Positions 33,102 through 44,419 of a DNA stretch of 64,000 bases are shown here, one piece after another (position 1 is the stretch's first letter; every line of letters begins with the position of its first letter). Under the pieces are notes generated by a model. That model had not been told where the DNA came from. It ran no database searches and saw only the letters and a program-made list of their open reading frames with translations. This DNA comes from Collybiopsis luxurians FD-317 M1 (Eukaryota > Basidiomycota > Agaricomycetes > Agaricales > Omphalotaceae). Position numbers and translations under genes: made by a program. Location: assembly GCA_000827265.1 (NCBI GenBank), contig KN834749.1:981500-1045499 (forward strand), written 5' to 3'.

Positions 33102-35440
33102 CTACGCTGCACTCGCATCAGCGAATGTTGCCATTGTAGGCGTCGGTCCCGCAGGGTCAGTCCAATGCTCCCTAAACCCAACTTCGAGTCCAGAATCGTT
33201 CCGGGGTGACCAGGCGGCAAACAGCGTGTCAAGATCTTCCGCATAATTTCCTCCCATAGAACTCGCGAGAGTGCCATTTGAAAAGGAGCCGACTTCGGAA
33301 GTAGTACCTGACTGAAGTCCTAGCTGGCTGTCAACCCCGAGGTTGATCTCAGGAAATCCGGAGAGATCGAAATCGGGCAGGTTTAAGAGACTTGGGTCGG
33401 ATATAGAGAGCTCAAAGGCGCTGAAGTCTGGTGGTGGAATATTATTCCCATTTACAGCAAGGACATTATTGAGTATTTCTGCAGGAGTCGGTACAGAGGC
33501 ACAACTCTTAGCTTCTACCTTTGCTGGGGTTTTGATCACAGCGCCGTCAATGGATTCGTATGAGCTAATAGTGCTCACCGCACCACCGTCCTTCACATCG
33601 CCAAAGAGAGAGTCGATATTGCTACTGCCACCATCTTCATCTTCAGACAGATCGGTCAAGCTTCCAGAAGCTGACAACGCAGGAGTAGAAGGAGAAGTCG
33701 ACGGAGAGTCGTAGCCACTGGACAGGGATATAGAGGAGGACCGAGAGAAGGAGAAGTCCGCGAGGTCGATGGAGAGAGGTTGAGGCTGGAAGGGGAGGGG
33801 TGTCATGACGGAGGTAGACGTAGAATCGGAGCTTAAAACAGGGTCGAGTCCCAAGAATGGATCGAAATTCGACCCAAAGGGATCAGCCAGGTCACTTTGA
33901 CCGAACCAGTTATCGAGCACGGAGGCCTGGAAACCGGAGAAAGTTATTTCTTGTGGCTTCTGCGGGCGTTGGACCTGAGAAATGAGAGAGGTAGGATCCG
34001 ATACGCTTCGGGATAAACCGGAAGAGTTCATCGCTGTTCGGAAACGCTTCATTGCCGGCGAGATAGGTGGTGGTTCGGATTCGGGGTATGTGTCGGACAT
34101 TGCGCGTTTGCGTTTGAGAGAACCAGATGACGACGGGGAATAGGAGGACGCGGCTGAAGAATCGTAGGCGGGCGGTGATGGCGATGAGGAGGGCGACGAC
34201 ACGGGTTCATCTAGTGTGAGTGATGGGGAGCGACTTGGGCTCGACTTCAGAGAGGGGGATGATCTGTATAATGAACGAAGTTGATTAGATGGAAACGACG
34301 AATAATAACAATGCCGAAAAAAAAAAAAGGAAAGCTTGGGCCCTCGCAGCGCACAAAGCAACATAAAAAGTGGACAGATAAATACCTTGCACGTTTATGC
34401 CTGTTTCCACTTTCATCATCACCTGCTTCGAGTCCGACTTCAAAATCGGGTTCTGCTTTGACTTTGGACGCCGCACTTCTCCTCTTCCTCTTCCGCTCTC
34501 TTTCTCTGACGTTCCTTGCCTGCTCCCCTAACTCCGGCGTCCATTGCTTCACCTGACTCGTGACCTTCAACGCCAACTGCGAGGGTTCCAACTGGCGTTT
34601 GTATAGAAGCTCAGCGTGTGACTTCATGAAGGAGAAATGCATTTCTTCTTCTGCAGAGAGCTGGTAATCGCCTTTATAGGCAGGATCATCACGACGAAAG
34701 AACGCGGTCGCGGCAGTTACTAGTTCCTTCCGCGTCTTGTAGTTGAGTACAAAGCGTCCTGGTCCAGCAGTATTTTCAGGACGCCGTAGTGGGTCAACAG
34801 AACTCGAAGATGAGAAATGCGACAAGTCTTCGCTTAAAGGTGATATGGTCGCTTTGGATGGCCTCTCTTTAGCCATCAATATTGTCCATCCAATTCTTCT
34901 CCTTGCATCGACAAACCAGGCATCGATCAAACGTTGTTCACAGTTTGTGGAAGAGGCAATTTCTTGTCGGATTTGTTGGGGGGGGTAGGGGTTGTGTAGG
35001 TTATCGAGGAACCAGGCGTAGGAGGGGGGGATGTAAGCCGGTAATGATGAAGATGACGAGGAAGCAGGGGGTGTGGGCTGTCGAGGAGCACGTTTAGACA
35101 ATGGAGAAAACGCTAGTGTAGACGGTGATGCACGTTGCTTCTCCATCAAAGCACTAACTGCTAGCTGTTCACTAAATGCAGCGGCACGAGCTTCGTTTTT
35201 GATTTCCAAATTCAGGAAGGTATCGCAGAGGCTCTCCATCCAGTAGGTGAAACCAATTGTTAGCTCACTGGTATCAAAATCGAGCGTCCCTGAGCTATGA
35301 CAATTCATCACTTCATTTTTGAAGTTGGCCCAGTCGGATTTGAAGCCATCCATGTCAGATGTTTGGAGACCAGTAAAAAAACCATCGAGGCACGAGAGAC
35401 GATGGCTATTTAGGTCGTTGATAGTTTCTTCTGTAGCCAT
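33102..35440 (-). CDS. HD1: HD1 homeodomain mating-type transcription factor
   Basis: HD1 is one half of the A mating-type regulator. It heterodimerises with HD2 from a compatible allele to trigger dikaryon development. The start is the ATG at 35438-35440 (MATEETINDLNSHR). Two exons are joined across an intron at about 34264-34385 (KRAR into SSPSLKSS), giving about 738 aa. Residues 1-130 are the expected N-terminal specificity/dimerisation region. The homeodomain (about 134-190) is TALE-like: YAWFLDNLHNPYPP followed by recognition helix LIDAWFVDARRRIGW. Position 51 is Asp (D178, codon 34907-34909) instead of the canonical Asn. A basic cluster (ERKRKRR) is a likely nuclear localisation signal. 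The C-terminal half is Ser/Pro-rich and acidic (LTDLSEDEDGG), fitting an activation domain. It is divergent from HD2. Confidence 0.95.
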
Positions 35441-35825
35441 TATGTTGGGGAGGGATATGAAAGGGAGTCGGGACCCGGGACTCGGCAATAAGTTCTCAGT
35501 TTAAACTCCGCCCATTGTTCCCCGAATTGGTTCTGACGGCATTCGGCATCACAAGAATGAACGCGAAAAAACTGTGGAAGGTATACGAGGATCTATCCGA
35601 GGTAATATAGAGACTGTTATGACTTCGCTTACTGAGCATGGACATGAAGTACATGAAATAAAACAAAAGTCTGCTCGCAGTAGAGCGGTGTTACCCTGCT
35701 TGCAGCATTACCCTGCTTGCAGCATTGTTCCTGAGTGTGGGAATTCATATCCATTTTAGGCGAACAATGGTCAGTGCGGTGATTTAGACTGTTGTTGCTC
35801 ACCATGTACTTAATCATCTTCTGCC
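35441..35825. promoter_or_regulatory. HD1/HD2 divergent intergenic promoter
   Basis: 385 bases between the two divergent ATG codons, the standard head-to-head arrangement of an HD pair. It holds both promoters and a 17-bp tandem duplication (separate entry). No consensus HD-binding site could be assigned by eye. Confidence 0.7.
35691..35724 (+). repeat. Perfect 17-bp tandem duplication in the HD promoter
   Basis: Two adjacent identical copies of TTACCCTGCTTGCAGCA, at 35691-35707 and 35708-35724, about 100 bases upstream of the HD2 start. They may be paired protein-binding sites or a recent slippage duplication. Confidence 0.9.
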
Positions 35826-38573
35826 ATGACCTCGAAGGACTTGCTGCAACAACTACGTGAACTTCGCCAGCTATACACAGAGTCTACTGCCAAGTTCAAA
35901 GCTGCATATGAAAAGCGTTTTGGTTTTGCTGAAGATTCCGAGCCCGGTCCCGTTTCACCCATCTCACCGCTACAGCTCACTATTCCAGAAACTTTCCATG
36001 CCAAAGTGCAGCAGTACCGGCTTTCATCTCATGCTCAAGAAGCTCTCTCTCTCTCGCTTAATAGATTGGTGGACGACTTCTCTCAGCAGTTCGACGAAGC
36101 GTGGCGTAATATCGCTCTACTAATGAAACGAGAGCCTAAACTTCGTGGACAAATGTCCGTTGTGGAAGATAAACTTCGCGCCCAGTTCCAGCACTTCTTT
36201 GAGACCAATGGGATGCTTAAAATTGTTGAGGCTATAAAGGAGCTCGAAGAGATACATTCACCACAATCTGCGCCTAAGGAGCCTTCCTTTAACAAAGTTC
36301 GTCTATCTCTTTCTTTCCCCAAAGTTATCGCTTACCTTCTCTACATACAGGATTATACCCCCATTCTCGAAACTTATTTTGAATATGATGCTTATCCCTC
36401 CGCACGAGATCAAGAAATCATCGCTGAACGTTCAGGAATGTCGAAGAAACAGATCAATATCTGGGTGAGTACCAGGTCATGCCTCCGTACGTCATTCTAT
36501 ACTCTTCATTGACAGAAACTCTCCTGTTGCCTCCGTTTTCCCGTAGTTTCAAAACCATCGTCGCGTCGCCCGCCAAAAAGGTGTCTCTTTTAAAGGTAGA
36601 CGTCCTCCCGGCGCTGAAGCTCCAGCTGCTTCCGTGCCTTTCTTAAAGCATCAGGACGCGGAAAAACAGAGAATGCTCGATTTGTTCAAAAAGGACGCGA
36701 ATGGCGCGAACAGTGCCATCGATGTGTTCACATCAGGCGGCAGTGCTTCCCTCTCAGGCTCTGGCACGGGGGTCACCCCTGACGACCCAATCCGCATTGA
36801 CAGCGGAGAACTTAGTCTGACCACTGAAGTAGGAATGGTGATAACGTCCGCAGGCAATGGCGTCGCAATTCTGGAGCCCATAGACGTTGTCGAAAGGATT
36901 GTACGGGAAAAAGAGAGAAAGGCAAGAGATGACGAAATGAAGGAGCAGAAGAGCAAGCTTCTGGTTAGTATCCTTTTTTTTCATCTATTTTGAGTGCATT
37001 CAATTGACTGTGGACTTATACGCAGAGTGTCGTAACTCCTCGATACCAACCGGAACTTTTGCGTGATACCATGCACTCCTCTTATCTCCCTTCCAATCCC
37101 TTAGAAACTCCCGTCGTTCCAGAGGGAGCCCCTTCCTCTACCTTCCCAGCACCATACACACGGCCCGCTCCGGAAACACGATTCCGCTTAGATCCAAAGC
37201 ATCCCTGGGGTCCACGGCCTACTCTTCCCCGTCCCAACTGGAGTCGTATCGCTCCTCCCAGCTCATATGAAATTCCAGTCGCAAATGCAGGTAATCAGTC
37301 AAAGGACCCACGAATCTCTAAGCGCAGTAGCAAGAAGTTATCGAAAGTCGATCAAACTGCTCAGCAGAAGAGAGATGAAGCATTCGCCAGCGATTGGAGC
37401 CTGATGGAGGAGAGACTCGAAAAGTACATGTGGGGACTAGATAGTGAGGCTCCATCATCTACTCCTGGACAATCGATCGGGGAGACAAGTTCAAAGTCCA
37501 ACAGTTTCTCTGCTGTCAAGGAGAAAACTAACACTGAGTACCTCTGTGATCTACGAGGTGTTTGTCTTGACGCAGCGACGTGTGCGTATACTTATGTATT
37601 ACCTAAGGCGCCGTTCAGGGCTTTCGTGAAGGGGTCTCTTTCTGGGGAAGCTGGCGGCACGGATCACTCGGCATCCACCCTCAATATTTCTGTTTCTTCG
37701 TCCCAAAAACAGCAGCGCAAGCAGAAAAAGCCAGCTGCGTTGGGACCGAAGAGGAAGCCAAGAAATGCTCCTTCAAATTCCAGAGCCAAGTCATCGGAAT
37801 CGGCTCCTTCAGTGGCTTCATCGAGAGAACTAACTCCTGCTCTCCAGCGACAAGGATCTACATCCTCTTTGTCGTCCTCCAATTCCGATTCCTCATCTCC
37901 GAGACCAGCAACCCCACCATCTGAGCCGTCAGTAGATGCCACTGTCATTGAAGCCGAAATCCCTCTAGGCTTCCCAGAAGGCTTCACCGCCATCTCAACG
38001 TTTGAGGAATATGGTGTGGAGATGCCTAATTACTACAATTTCCATGAATACACTACAGGCACATCGAAAGCATCTGCTGATGTGTCTAGGTCTGCTGAGT
38101 CTGCGGTTGCTTCACTGATCGACGCTGCTCCTTCTCTCTCTCCTGACCACCCGTCCTTATCGTCGACCGCGAAGTCTTCAGAATCGATATTTTCCTCTCA
38201 ATCCTTCCCTGCCGCCGCCTCTACCCAACCTACATTTCCCACCTCCGTGACAGGATTTGACTACGCCTTTGGAAATCCTTACGCCAACTCCTCCTCCTAC
38301 CCAGATAATCTAAGTTCAAGTACGAAGAACATGGCCTCTGGTATGCATATGATCAACGCTCTTATTGATGATGCCGGTTCGACCTCAAATTTGGGTGTGA
38401 GCACTGCTCAAGTCAATCATGGCTTTGCTGCCCCCCCTCATTCCACCTCCAGTGCGACTGCCTGGGGAGTGAGTAATGCTGGTGTTAACTTTTATATGGC
38501 GTCCGTGAACACGGGCATGAATGCGAATTATGGGATGTCATTCCATGCGCTATCCGGCGGTGGCATGTGGTAG
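35826..38573 (+). CDS. HD2: HD2 homeodomain mating-type transcription factor
   Basis: HD2 is the partner of HD1. The start is the ATG at 35826 (MTSKDLLQQLRELRQLY, a coiled-coil-like N-terminus suited to allele-specific dimerisation). Splices: NK|GTTCGT to ACAG|GATTAT gives DYTPILETYFEYDAYPS, and ATCTGG|GTGAGT to CGTAG|TTTCAA completes the recognition helix KQINIWFQNHRRVARQ. Both introns therefore fall at or in the homeodomain, a conserved feature of mushroom HD2 genes. The domain is typical 60-residue class with WFQNHR intact. A third intron (about 36964-37024) follows. The rest, to the stop at 38573, is Ser/Pro-rich with basic patches (KQQRKQKKPAALGPKRKPR), about 850 aa in total. Key DNA contacts are intact, so HD2 probably provides the main DNA binding of the dimer. 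Confidence 0.97.
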
Positions 38574-39483
38574 CAGTGAATTCATCCTGTCCCCCATCAT
38601 CCTTCGTATTGGAATGCATCTACATTAAAAGGGATTATCATTCTCGTCGGGCTGCTTTGGTTTGCTTTCGCTCTTGCTTTGTCATTTTCCATGTTCATGT
38701 TTTAAATTGCTATCTTTCATCCGCTCTCCATGGTTCAGTTCTCAAAAATATCTATGTCTTTCGCATTGTCTGTATCGGTTTCACTGTATCTTTACGCATG
38801 TATCCTTATGTTTTCTAACTTCTCATGAAGACTACTCTGTATCAATGTACTTAGGTCATTTTCAGCATGATATTTTCGTATCTCTGCGTAAGGCTTGAGC
38901 GACTGTGGTGTGGATGATCCGGGTGGATGATGATCCAATATAGATGATACTGGTTCTCTCGCCTCGAGTCGATGGGTGGTATTGTTGCATCTGGACTTCA
39001 GTTGAGCTAGACAATATGATTAAACAGTGCAGAACGGCCCAAGCCAGCCTCAAGTAAGATTCAAAATCCCTCCGCATGCTGCAACGAGTTTTCAATTTCA
39101 TACCCGTGTGATTACTTCGTATTACCTCAAGAACCTCCACAGACAACCATGAGCCAAGATACGGGGACAGACCAAAGTGTGATACTTTCCAAATACAAGG
39201 GTCTTCACCGACTCTTTAGCTTCCTGATGAAGATCACCATACTGCTTCAAGTTCCTCTCGCTGGAAAGCGTACTAAATACAAACCTCTCCGCGCTCGAGT
39301 AAACAAGAATGGGTTCATAAAAGAGCAGGAAGTTGATCAGTTCGGCCAATGGCCCGAACGGGAACAGAGTCACGTTCTTTCGCGATCAGGTGATGTTTTA
39401 CTGTGAGCCATTAATTCAATCCGAAGGTTCAACTTAAACTCCATTACCGCTGCTGCTAGTCAGCTTCTCCTTAGTTCCATTCT
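38574..39483. other. Intergenic, HD2 to NIMA kinase
   Basis: 910 bases: T-rich HD2 3' region, then the kinase promoter. Frames of 83-94 codons on both strands have no domain support. The beta-flanking gene often found beside HD genes was not recognised here. Confidence 0.4.
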
Positions 39484-42424
39484 CTATGGCGTCAACTTTC
39501 TTGGACCAGTATGAGCCGCTGGATATTATTGGAAATGGCGCCTTTGGTATCATCCGGAAGGTCAGGCGAAAAACGGACGGGATGGTGCGTGAAGACGCCA
39601 CTGGCTCGAGTTCTTGACCTCTGACTGGTTTACCCAGATATTCGCGAGGAAAGAGTTGAGGTTTGAAAAAATGCAAGAAAGGGATAGAAAGCAGATTGTC
39701 GCTGAAGTGTGAGTTGAACATTTACGAGATGTCACAGATGTTGAACGACGTGGTATAGGAACATTCTCAAGGAGCTTCACCATGATAATATTGTGAGATA
39801 CCATGATCGCTATGTTGACAAAGAGGCGGGTATTCTCTATATTCTTATGGAATACTGTGGAGGTGGCGATTTGTCCATGGTCATTCAGCAAGCTCAAAAA
39901 CATAACCGGCCGATACCAGAGGACACCATCTGGAATTACTTTATGCAGATTCTCCTGGCTCTTCAGCACTGTCACCATCCGAATGGACATGGAAGAAATG
40001 GAAGCGGTGGAGCCGGCTCAGCTGGAGGGTTTGAGTCTGAAGGGAGAGAACGAAGAAATCAAATCTTGCATCGAGATTTGAAGCCAGATAATGGTGCGCG
40101 TCTTGTTGGAATTCAATAAAGATGTTTAAAACCTTCTATTCGTAGTCTTTCTCGACGAGAACAATTCCGTCAAACTTGGAGACTTTGGACTGTCCAAGGC
40201 TCTGCTTCAAACCAACTTCGCTAACACTTATGTTGGGGTATGTCCTAATCTTCAATCCTGAACTTGCCATATCTGAACTAGCGGCTTACCGCAGACACCC
40301 TATTACATGTCTCCCGAAGTGATGCAAGAAAAGGCGTATGATTCCAAATCGGATATATGGTCGCTAGGATGTTTGATTTACGAACTTTGTGCGCATAAAC
40401 CGCCGTTCCACGAGGCCAAGAGCCATTCAGAGTTAAGCATCCTCGTCCGGTTCGTGAACCTTGTTTAATAGATCGTGGTCTAGGCATTCTGATGTTTGGA
40501 TTTTCGCATAGCAACGGTCGGATTCCTCCTCTTCCAAAAGGGTACTCGCAAGCATTATCAGGAGTTATTAAGGCAATGTTGAACTTAAATGTATGTAAAT
40601 GTTAGTGACCGCATACAGTTGCTAATTGCAATGCAGCCAGCGATGCGGCCTTCTGCTGCTCAACTACTGCAGCATGAACGGCTAGAGCTCGTCTTCAAGG
40701 TGTCTGAAACAGAGAAAATGTTCGTCTTTTCCAAGACTCTATGGCGGGCAATGCAGCTCACTCTTGACTTCCCGATTAGGTTGGCGACTGTCAAGGCACA
40801 TAAAAGCACGGTAGTCTCTCGTGAGAGAGAAGTTGCAGCTCGGGAAGTAGCCCTTGTGGAACGGGAGCAACAACTGACCGCTCTTGTGGCTAAAAAAGAC
40901 AGCGAAATAGCCTCGCTTCATCAGACGATAGTTCAAAATCAACATTTGCAGTTCTCACAGCAGGATCTGGAATCGGCCGTTCGTGAAGCTATATCACGAC
41001 GAGAGGAAGAACTTCGTGTTTTAGTGCTGCAGAGGGAGGAGGAAGTTGCTGCCGCAATCGCTAAGCGAGAAGAAGAAATTATTGCCTCGGTCAACAAACG
41101 GGAAGCGGATCTGAACGAAGCTTGGGAAATAAGAGAAGCACAGATTCGACAAGAGGTTGATGAAAGAATTAAGTGGGTGCAGGAACGAGAGGTTGATCTC
41201 GCAACGGAAGAGAAACGTCTTGAGGAAATCCAACTGGATCTGGAGGAAAAGGCGAAGAGATGGGAAGCCAAATCTGTTCGAGGTATAAAATCTTCATCCC
41301 TGCAAGGAGGGCTCCCTTGTTCATCGTCTGACACAGGTCGTAAAGAAAAAACGCCTCTGGAAGAAGTCAAGAACCTACTGGAGCCGTTGACAAGAACCAG
41401 TCCCCCCCACCACGATAACAGAATGCCGACTGCTGCTGATCCGACACCGCACACTAGAGTTCGGTCTCCTAGTCCTTTTCCAGGTATGGCCACGCCCGTA
41501 ACTCGACCTATGGGCAAAATCATCAATATGACTCCCGCCTCAGCAATGAAAGGTGTCGTACTCACAGCAACGGGTGAAGTTCTCGCTACCCCAGCCCCCG
41601 GAGACCTTGCTAGGCTTTTTATTGAGTCTCCCAAAGTTGGACTCGATTTCACCAAGATATTTGATCCTGCCTCGAAGAAATCATCAACTCCTTTATTCAA
41701 AGACGGCGACGAGGTGGAGGATAGCGCAGACGAGGCAGAGAGTCCACCTCCCAGCCCGAGTCGTCGCAAAGAGAAAAGTCGAAGAAACGGGAACGCGACT
41801 AGCAGCGATCGCAGTGTATCCCCTTCAAAGCGCTCGTCTTCATCGTCCTCGGGCAGCTCAATACCACCTCCGACGCGTATTCGACGGCCTTCCATACGTT
41901 CATCGGCAGCATCTAGACCGAATGTTCCTCCGTCCATTTCTGCATCTATATCCGATCCGAACGAACTAGCAGGCTCTCCGAATGGTTTATCACAGCAGCC
42001 TAAACCTTTGCCTCTTCCCCACCCCCACCTCCACAATCATTCCAATTCGCTACCCAACTCGCGCGTCGTTGCTACGGGTGGATCAAGCTCCTCTGCACGA
42101 CCCATGCAACGAACAAATTCGGCTCCTGCTGCAGCAGAATACGATTTGGCTGATGAAGAGAATCTTCCTAGTCCTTTCCTCAAGCGAACAGAACGCGCTG
42201 CGGCACGGGGTGGTAGCATCGGGAAGAGGCATAGCAATGGAAATCTGCTACGCGCAGTCGCTGCGGCGAATGCAACTGTTCGAAGAGTAAACGGATCAGG
42301 GTCGATATCTGGGATGTCGGAGTTCGGTGTCGGAACACCTGCAGGAACTGGTATCACGCGGCCGTCAGTGACGAGTGCTAGGAAGGTCGGCGAAGAGGCC
42401 AGGAAAGTGTTGTCGCGACCATAA
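39484..42424 (+). CDS. NIMA/NEK-family serine/threonine kinase (KIN3-like)
   Basis: NIMA kinases act in mitotic entry and spindle/cell-cycle control. The start is the ATG at 39484 ([26 protein letters not shown], Gly loop). Short introns separate [11 protein letters not shown] (catalytic Lys), [18 protein letters not shown] (hinge), [10 protein letters not shown] (HRD loop), [12 protein letters not shown] (DFG), [20 protein letters not shown] (APE and helix F) and [17 protein letters not shown], the end of the kinase domain. A Gly/Ser-rich insert (about 39975-40056) sits between helix E and the HRD loop. The non-catalytic part has a long coiled coil of repeated RER/REEE heptads (about 40790-41260) and then a disordered Ser/Pro-rich tail to 42424. 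The domain order is that of NIMA/NEK2. Confidence 0.95.
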
Positions 42425-42645
42425 TAATGTTACGAGTTATCTAGATTGGTGGCATATGGACCACAGTGGGTCTCATCTCCACACTTTATTACTTGAATCA
42501 TTTCATGTCTTTCCTATCATCCATGTACTCTTATGGTTACCATGCATTATCATTTATCAGACGAACGTTTATCAGGTAGGGTTCCGCGATTGGGGTGTAA
42601 GGATTGTAGGTATCACAACATAAAAGGTACTTCCCGTAGAATTGT

Positions 42646-44227
42646 CTAAATAGCCTCTCTGATTGCCCATGTCCCGAAATCTCTCACCAATTGGCCCATC
42701 TCGTCTCGTCTCCAAGCCAGTCCTGCTGCCCGTTTGTGCGCCTCCAGTAGCGCACCCTTTGCCGCGTCATACTCATCCTTAAGCTGCTCTATGGCCATCG
42801 TAAGATGCCGGCGACCATTTCGACTTCTTGGACTGTCTCCGGACTCAGATTCACTGAGGGGTGTTTCCGTTAGCAATGCGCGCTCGCGTTCGAGCTGTAA
42901 ATGTAGTTGTTTGGCATGAGCATGCGCGAGACGGAGCCGAAGGTAAGCATTTAATCTCTGTATGGTGATGAAGTGAGCCAGATCCCCGCCGATTGAATTT
43001 GTACCAACCTCAAACCGGTTGATCCACTGGTCAAACGCATCCTGCCATCCCAAAAGTCTCTCGGTGAACGATGCCTTGTACATCCTCCGTGGTCTGTCGA
43101 TTTGATCATGGAAGGTTCTCATTCGCCTGGATGTCCATCGGTTGAAGTAAGAACAGAGATTAGTATCGACTCACGTTGTGAATCGGCGTAGTTTCCGTTC
43201 AAACGCTTCATGAAACTCGCGGCAGATATCTGATCCTCTCTGGCCTTCAGGCAGATCCCATTGCTCTCGCTCACTAGGGCACGCACATCCAGGTCGAAGA
43301 GTAATGCAACTCCATAAATGCCTTAGGGTGCCCTCCATCAGAGAGCACACTTCTTCTTCTCTTCCCAGCTTGAGCCTCATTAATCTATCTGTGGAAGGAG
43401 CCTTGGGGCTCTTTTTTTCCCAATATATGAGCATGAAGTGATCCTGTTAAAACAAGAAAACTCACAGGGATCAACCGCACGATAATTTCTATACAACTCT
43501 CCATTACAGGGCGAAGTTCGTTGATCAATATTCGAGCTGCCTCTTCGTATGTATTGAAATGAGGAGTAACTGCCAGTTCAGAGTCTGAATCAGAGTCCAA
43601 TTCTGGATCAATGAGTGCCGTGCTGCTGGGTGGCCGAGGTTTCACAAACCCCAAACGGGATTGGGTTTTCGCAAAGCCCATTAAAGAACGAGCGCGGAAA
43701 AGCGGGGCCTCTGCTGGAGGTTCTGGAGGGTTGGGGAGTGGACTGAGGGTACTGGCGGTTCTAGACGGAGGTCGAACGCCCGGACCGAAGTCGATCCCAG
43801 AGTCGTGTGGGGCAACGGAGACAGATGGTGGTACATCGGGCTCTGGGACGGGCATCATCAACGGGATAGGTATACCGGCATTTGGAATGGGTAGTGGAGA
43901 AGGACTCTGGCTGAACGCAGGAGGAGTCGAAGGATTGGGAAATGGAGTTTGGAAGGACATGTACTCTTCAGCACGCATGGGGTAGTAGGGCCGACCTGTG
44001 CTTGTGGAGGCAAACGCATTCTGGTCCTCGGCTGGCTGCATTCCTTTCGACGAGGATTCTGGAGGAAAAGGCACCTGGTTGTTGTTCAGAAGTGGTGAAG
44101 TGTTGGCTGTCGAACGGGAACCATCAGAGCCGGTTGAGCTCGAATGGGTGCTAATACTAGATGCACGTGGAGGAGCAGCTTGTGTTCTCGAATTCGAAGC
44201 GAACGCAAGGCCACTGTGGCGAGACAT
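42646..44227 (-). CDS. Coiled-coil protein of unknown function
   Basis: The start is the ATG at 44225-44227 (MSRHSGLAFAS). The first about 200 residues are Ser/Pro-rich and disordered, then an acidic DSDSDSE stretch is followed by FNTYEEAARILINELRPVMESCIEIIVRLIP. After an intron (about 43395-43470) comes a helical region (RLKLGREEEVCSLMEGTLRHL, FHEAFERKLRRF). After another intron come MYKASFTERLLGWQDAFDQW and a coiled coil (HAKQLHLQLERERALL, IEQLKDEYDAAKGALLEAHKR), ending at 42646. The protein is about 480 aa. I recognise no family. Consistent helix patterning and clean splices argue for a real gene. The layout suggests a scaffold or cytoskeletal adaptor, which is only a guess. Confidence 0.75.
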
Positions 44228-44419
44228 TATTAGAGGGTTCAAAGACTAACTGTCGTTGCAGAATGAGTGCTATAGAGTCAACAATGATTACCAGAATTAG
44301 AAAGTCAAGTATCACGACAACCAGACAATAAGGCGCATAAATGATAAAATCATTTCAGATACTTACACAAACATATACTAACATTAATGAGAAATAAAAA
44401 TATTAAATATATATACTGC

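Noticed and set aside
35441..35488. Upstream extension of the HD1 reading frame
   Set aside because: The frame continues upstream without an ATG, while the ATG at 35440 gives a normal HD1 N-terminus.
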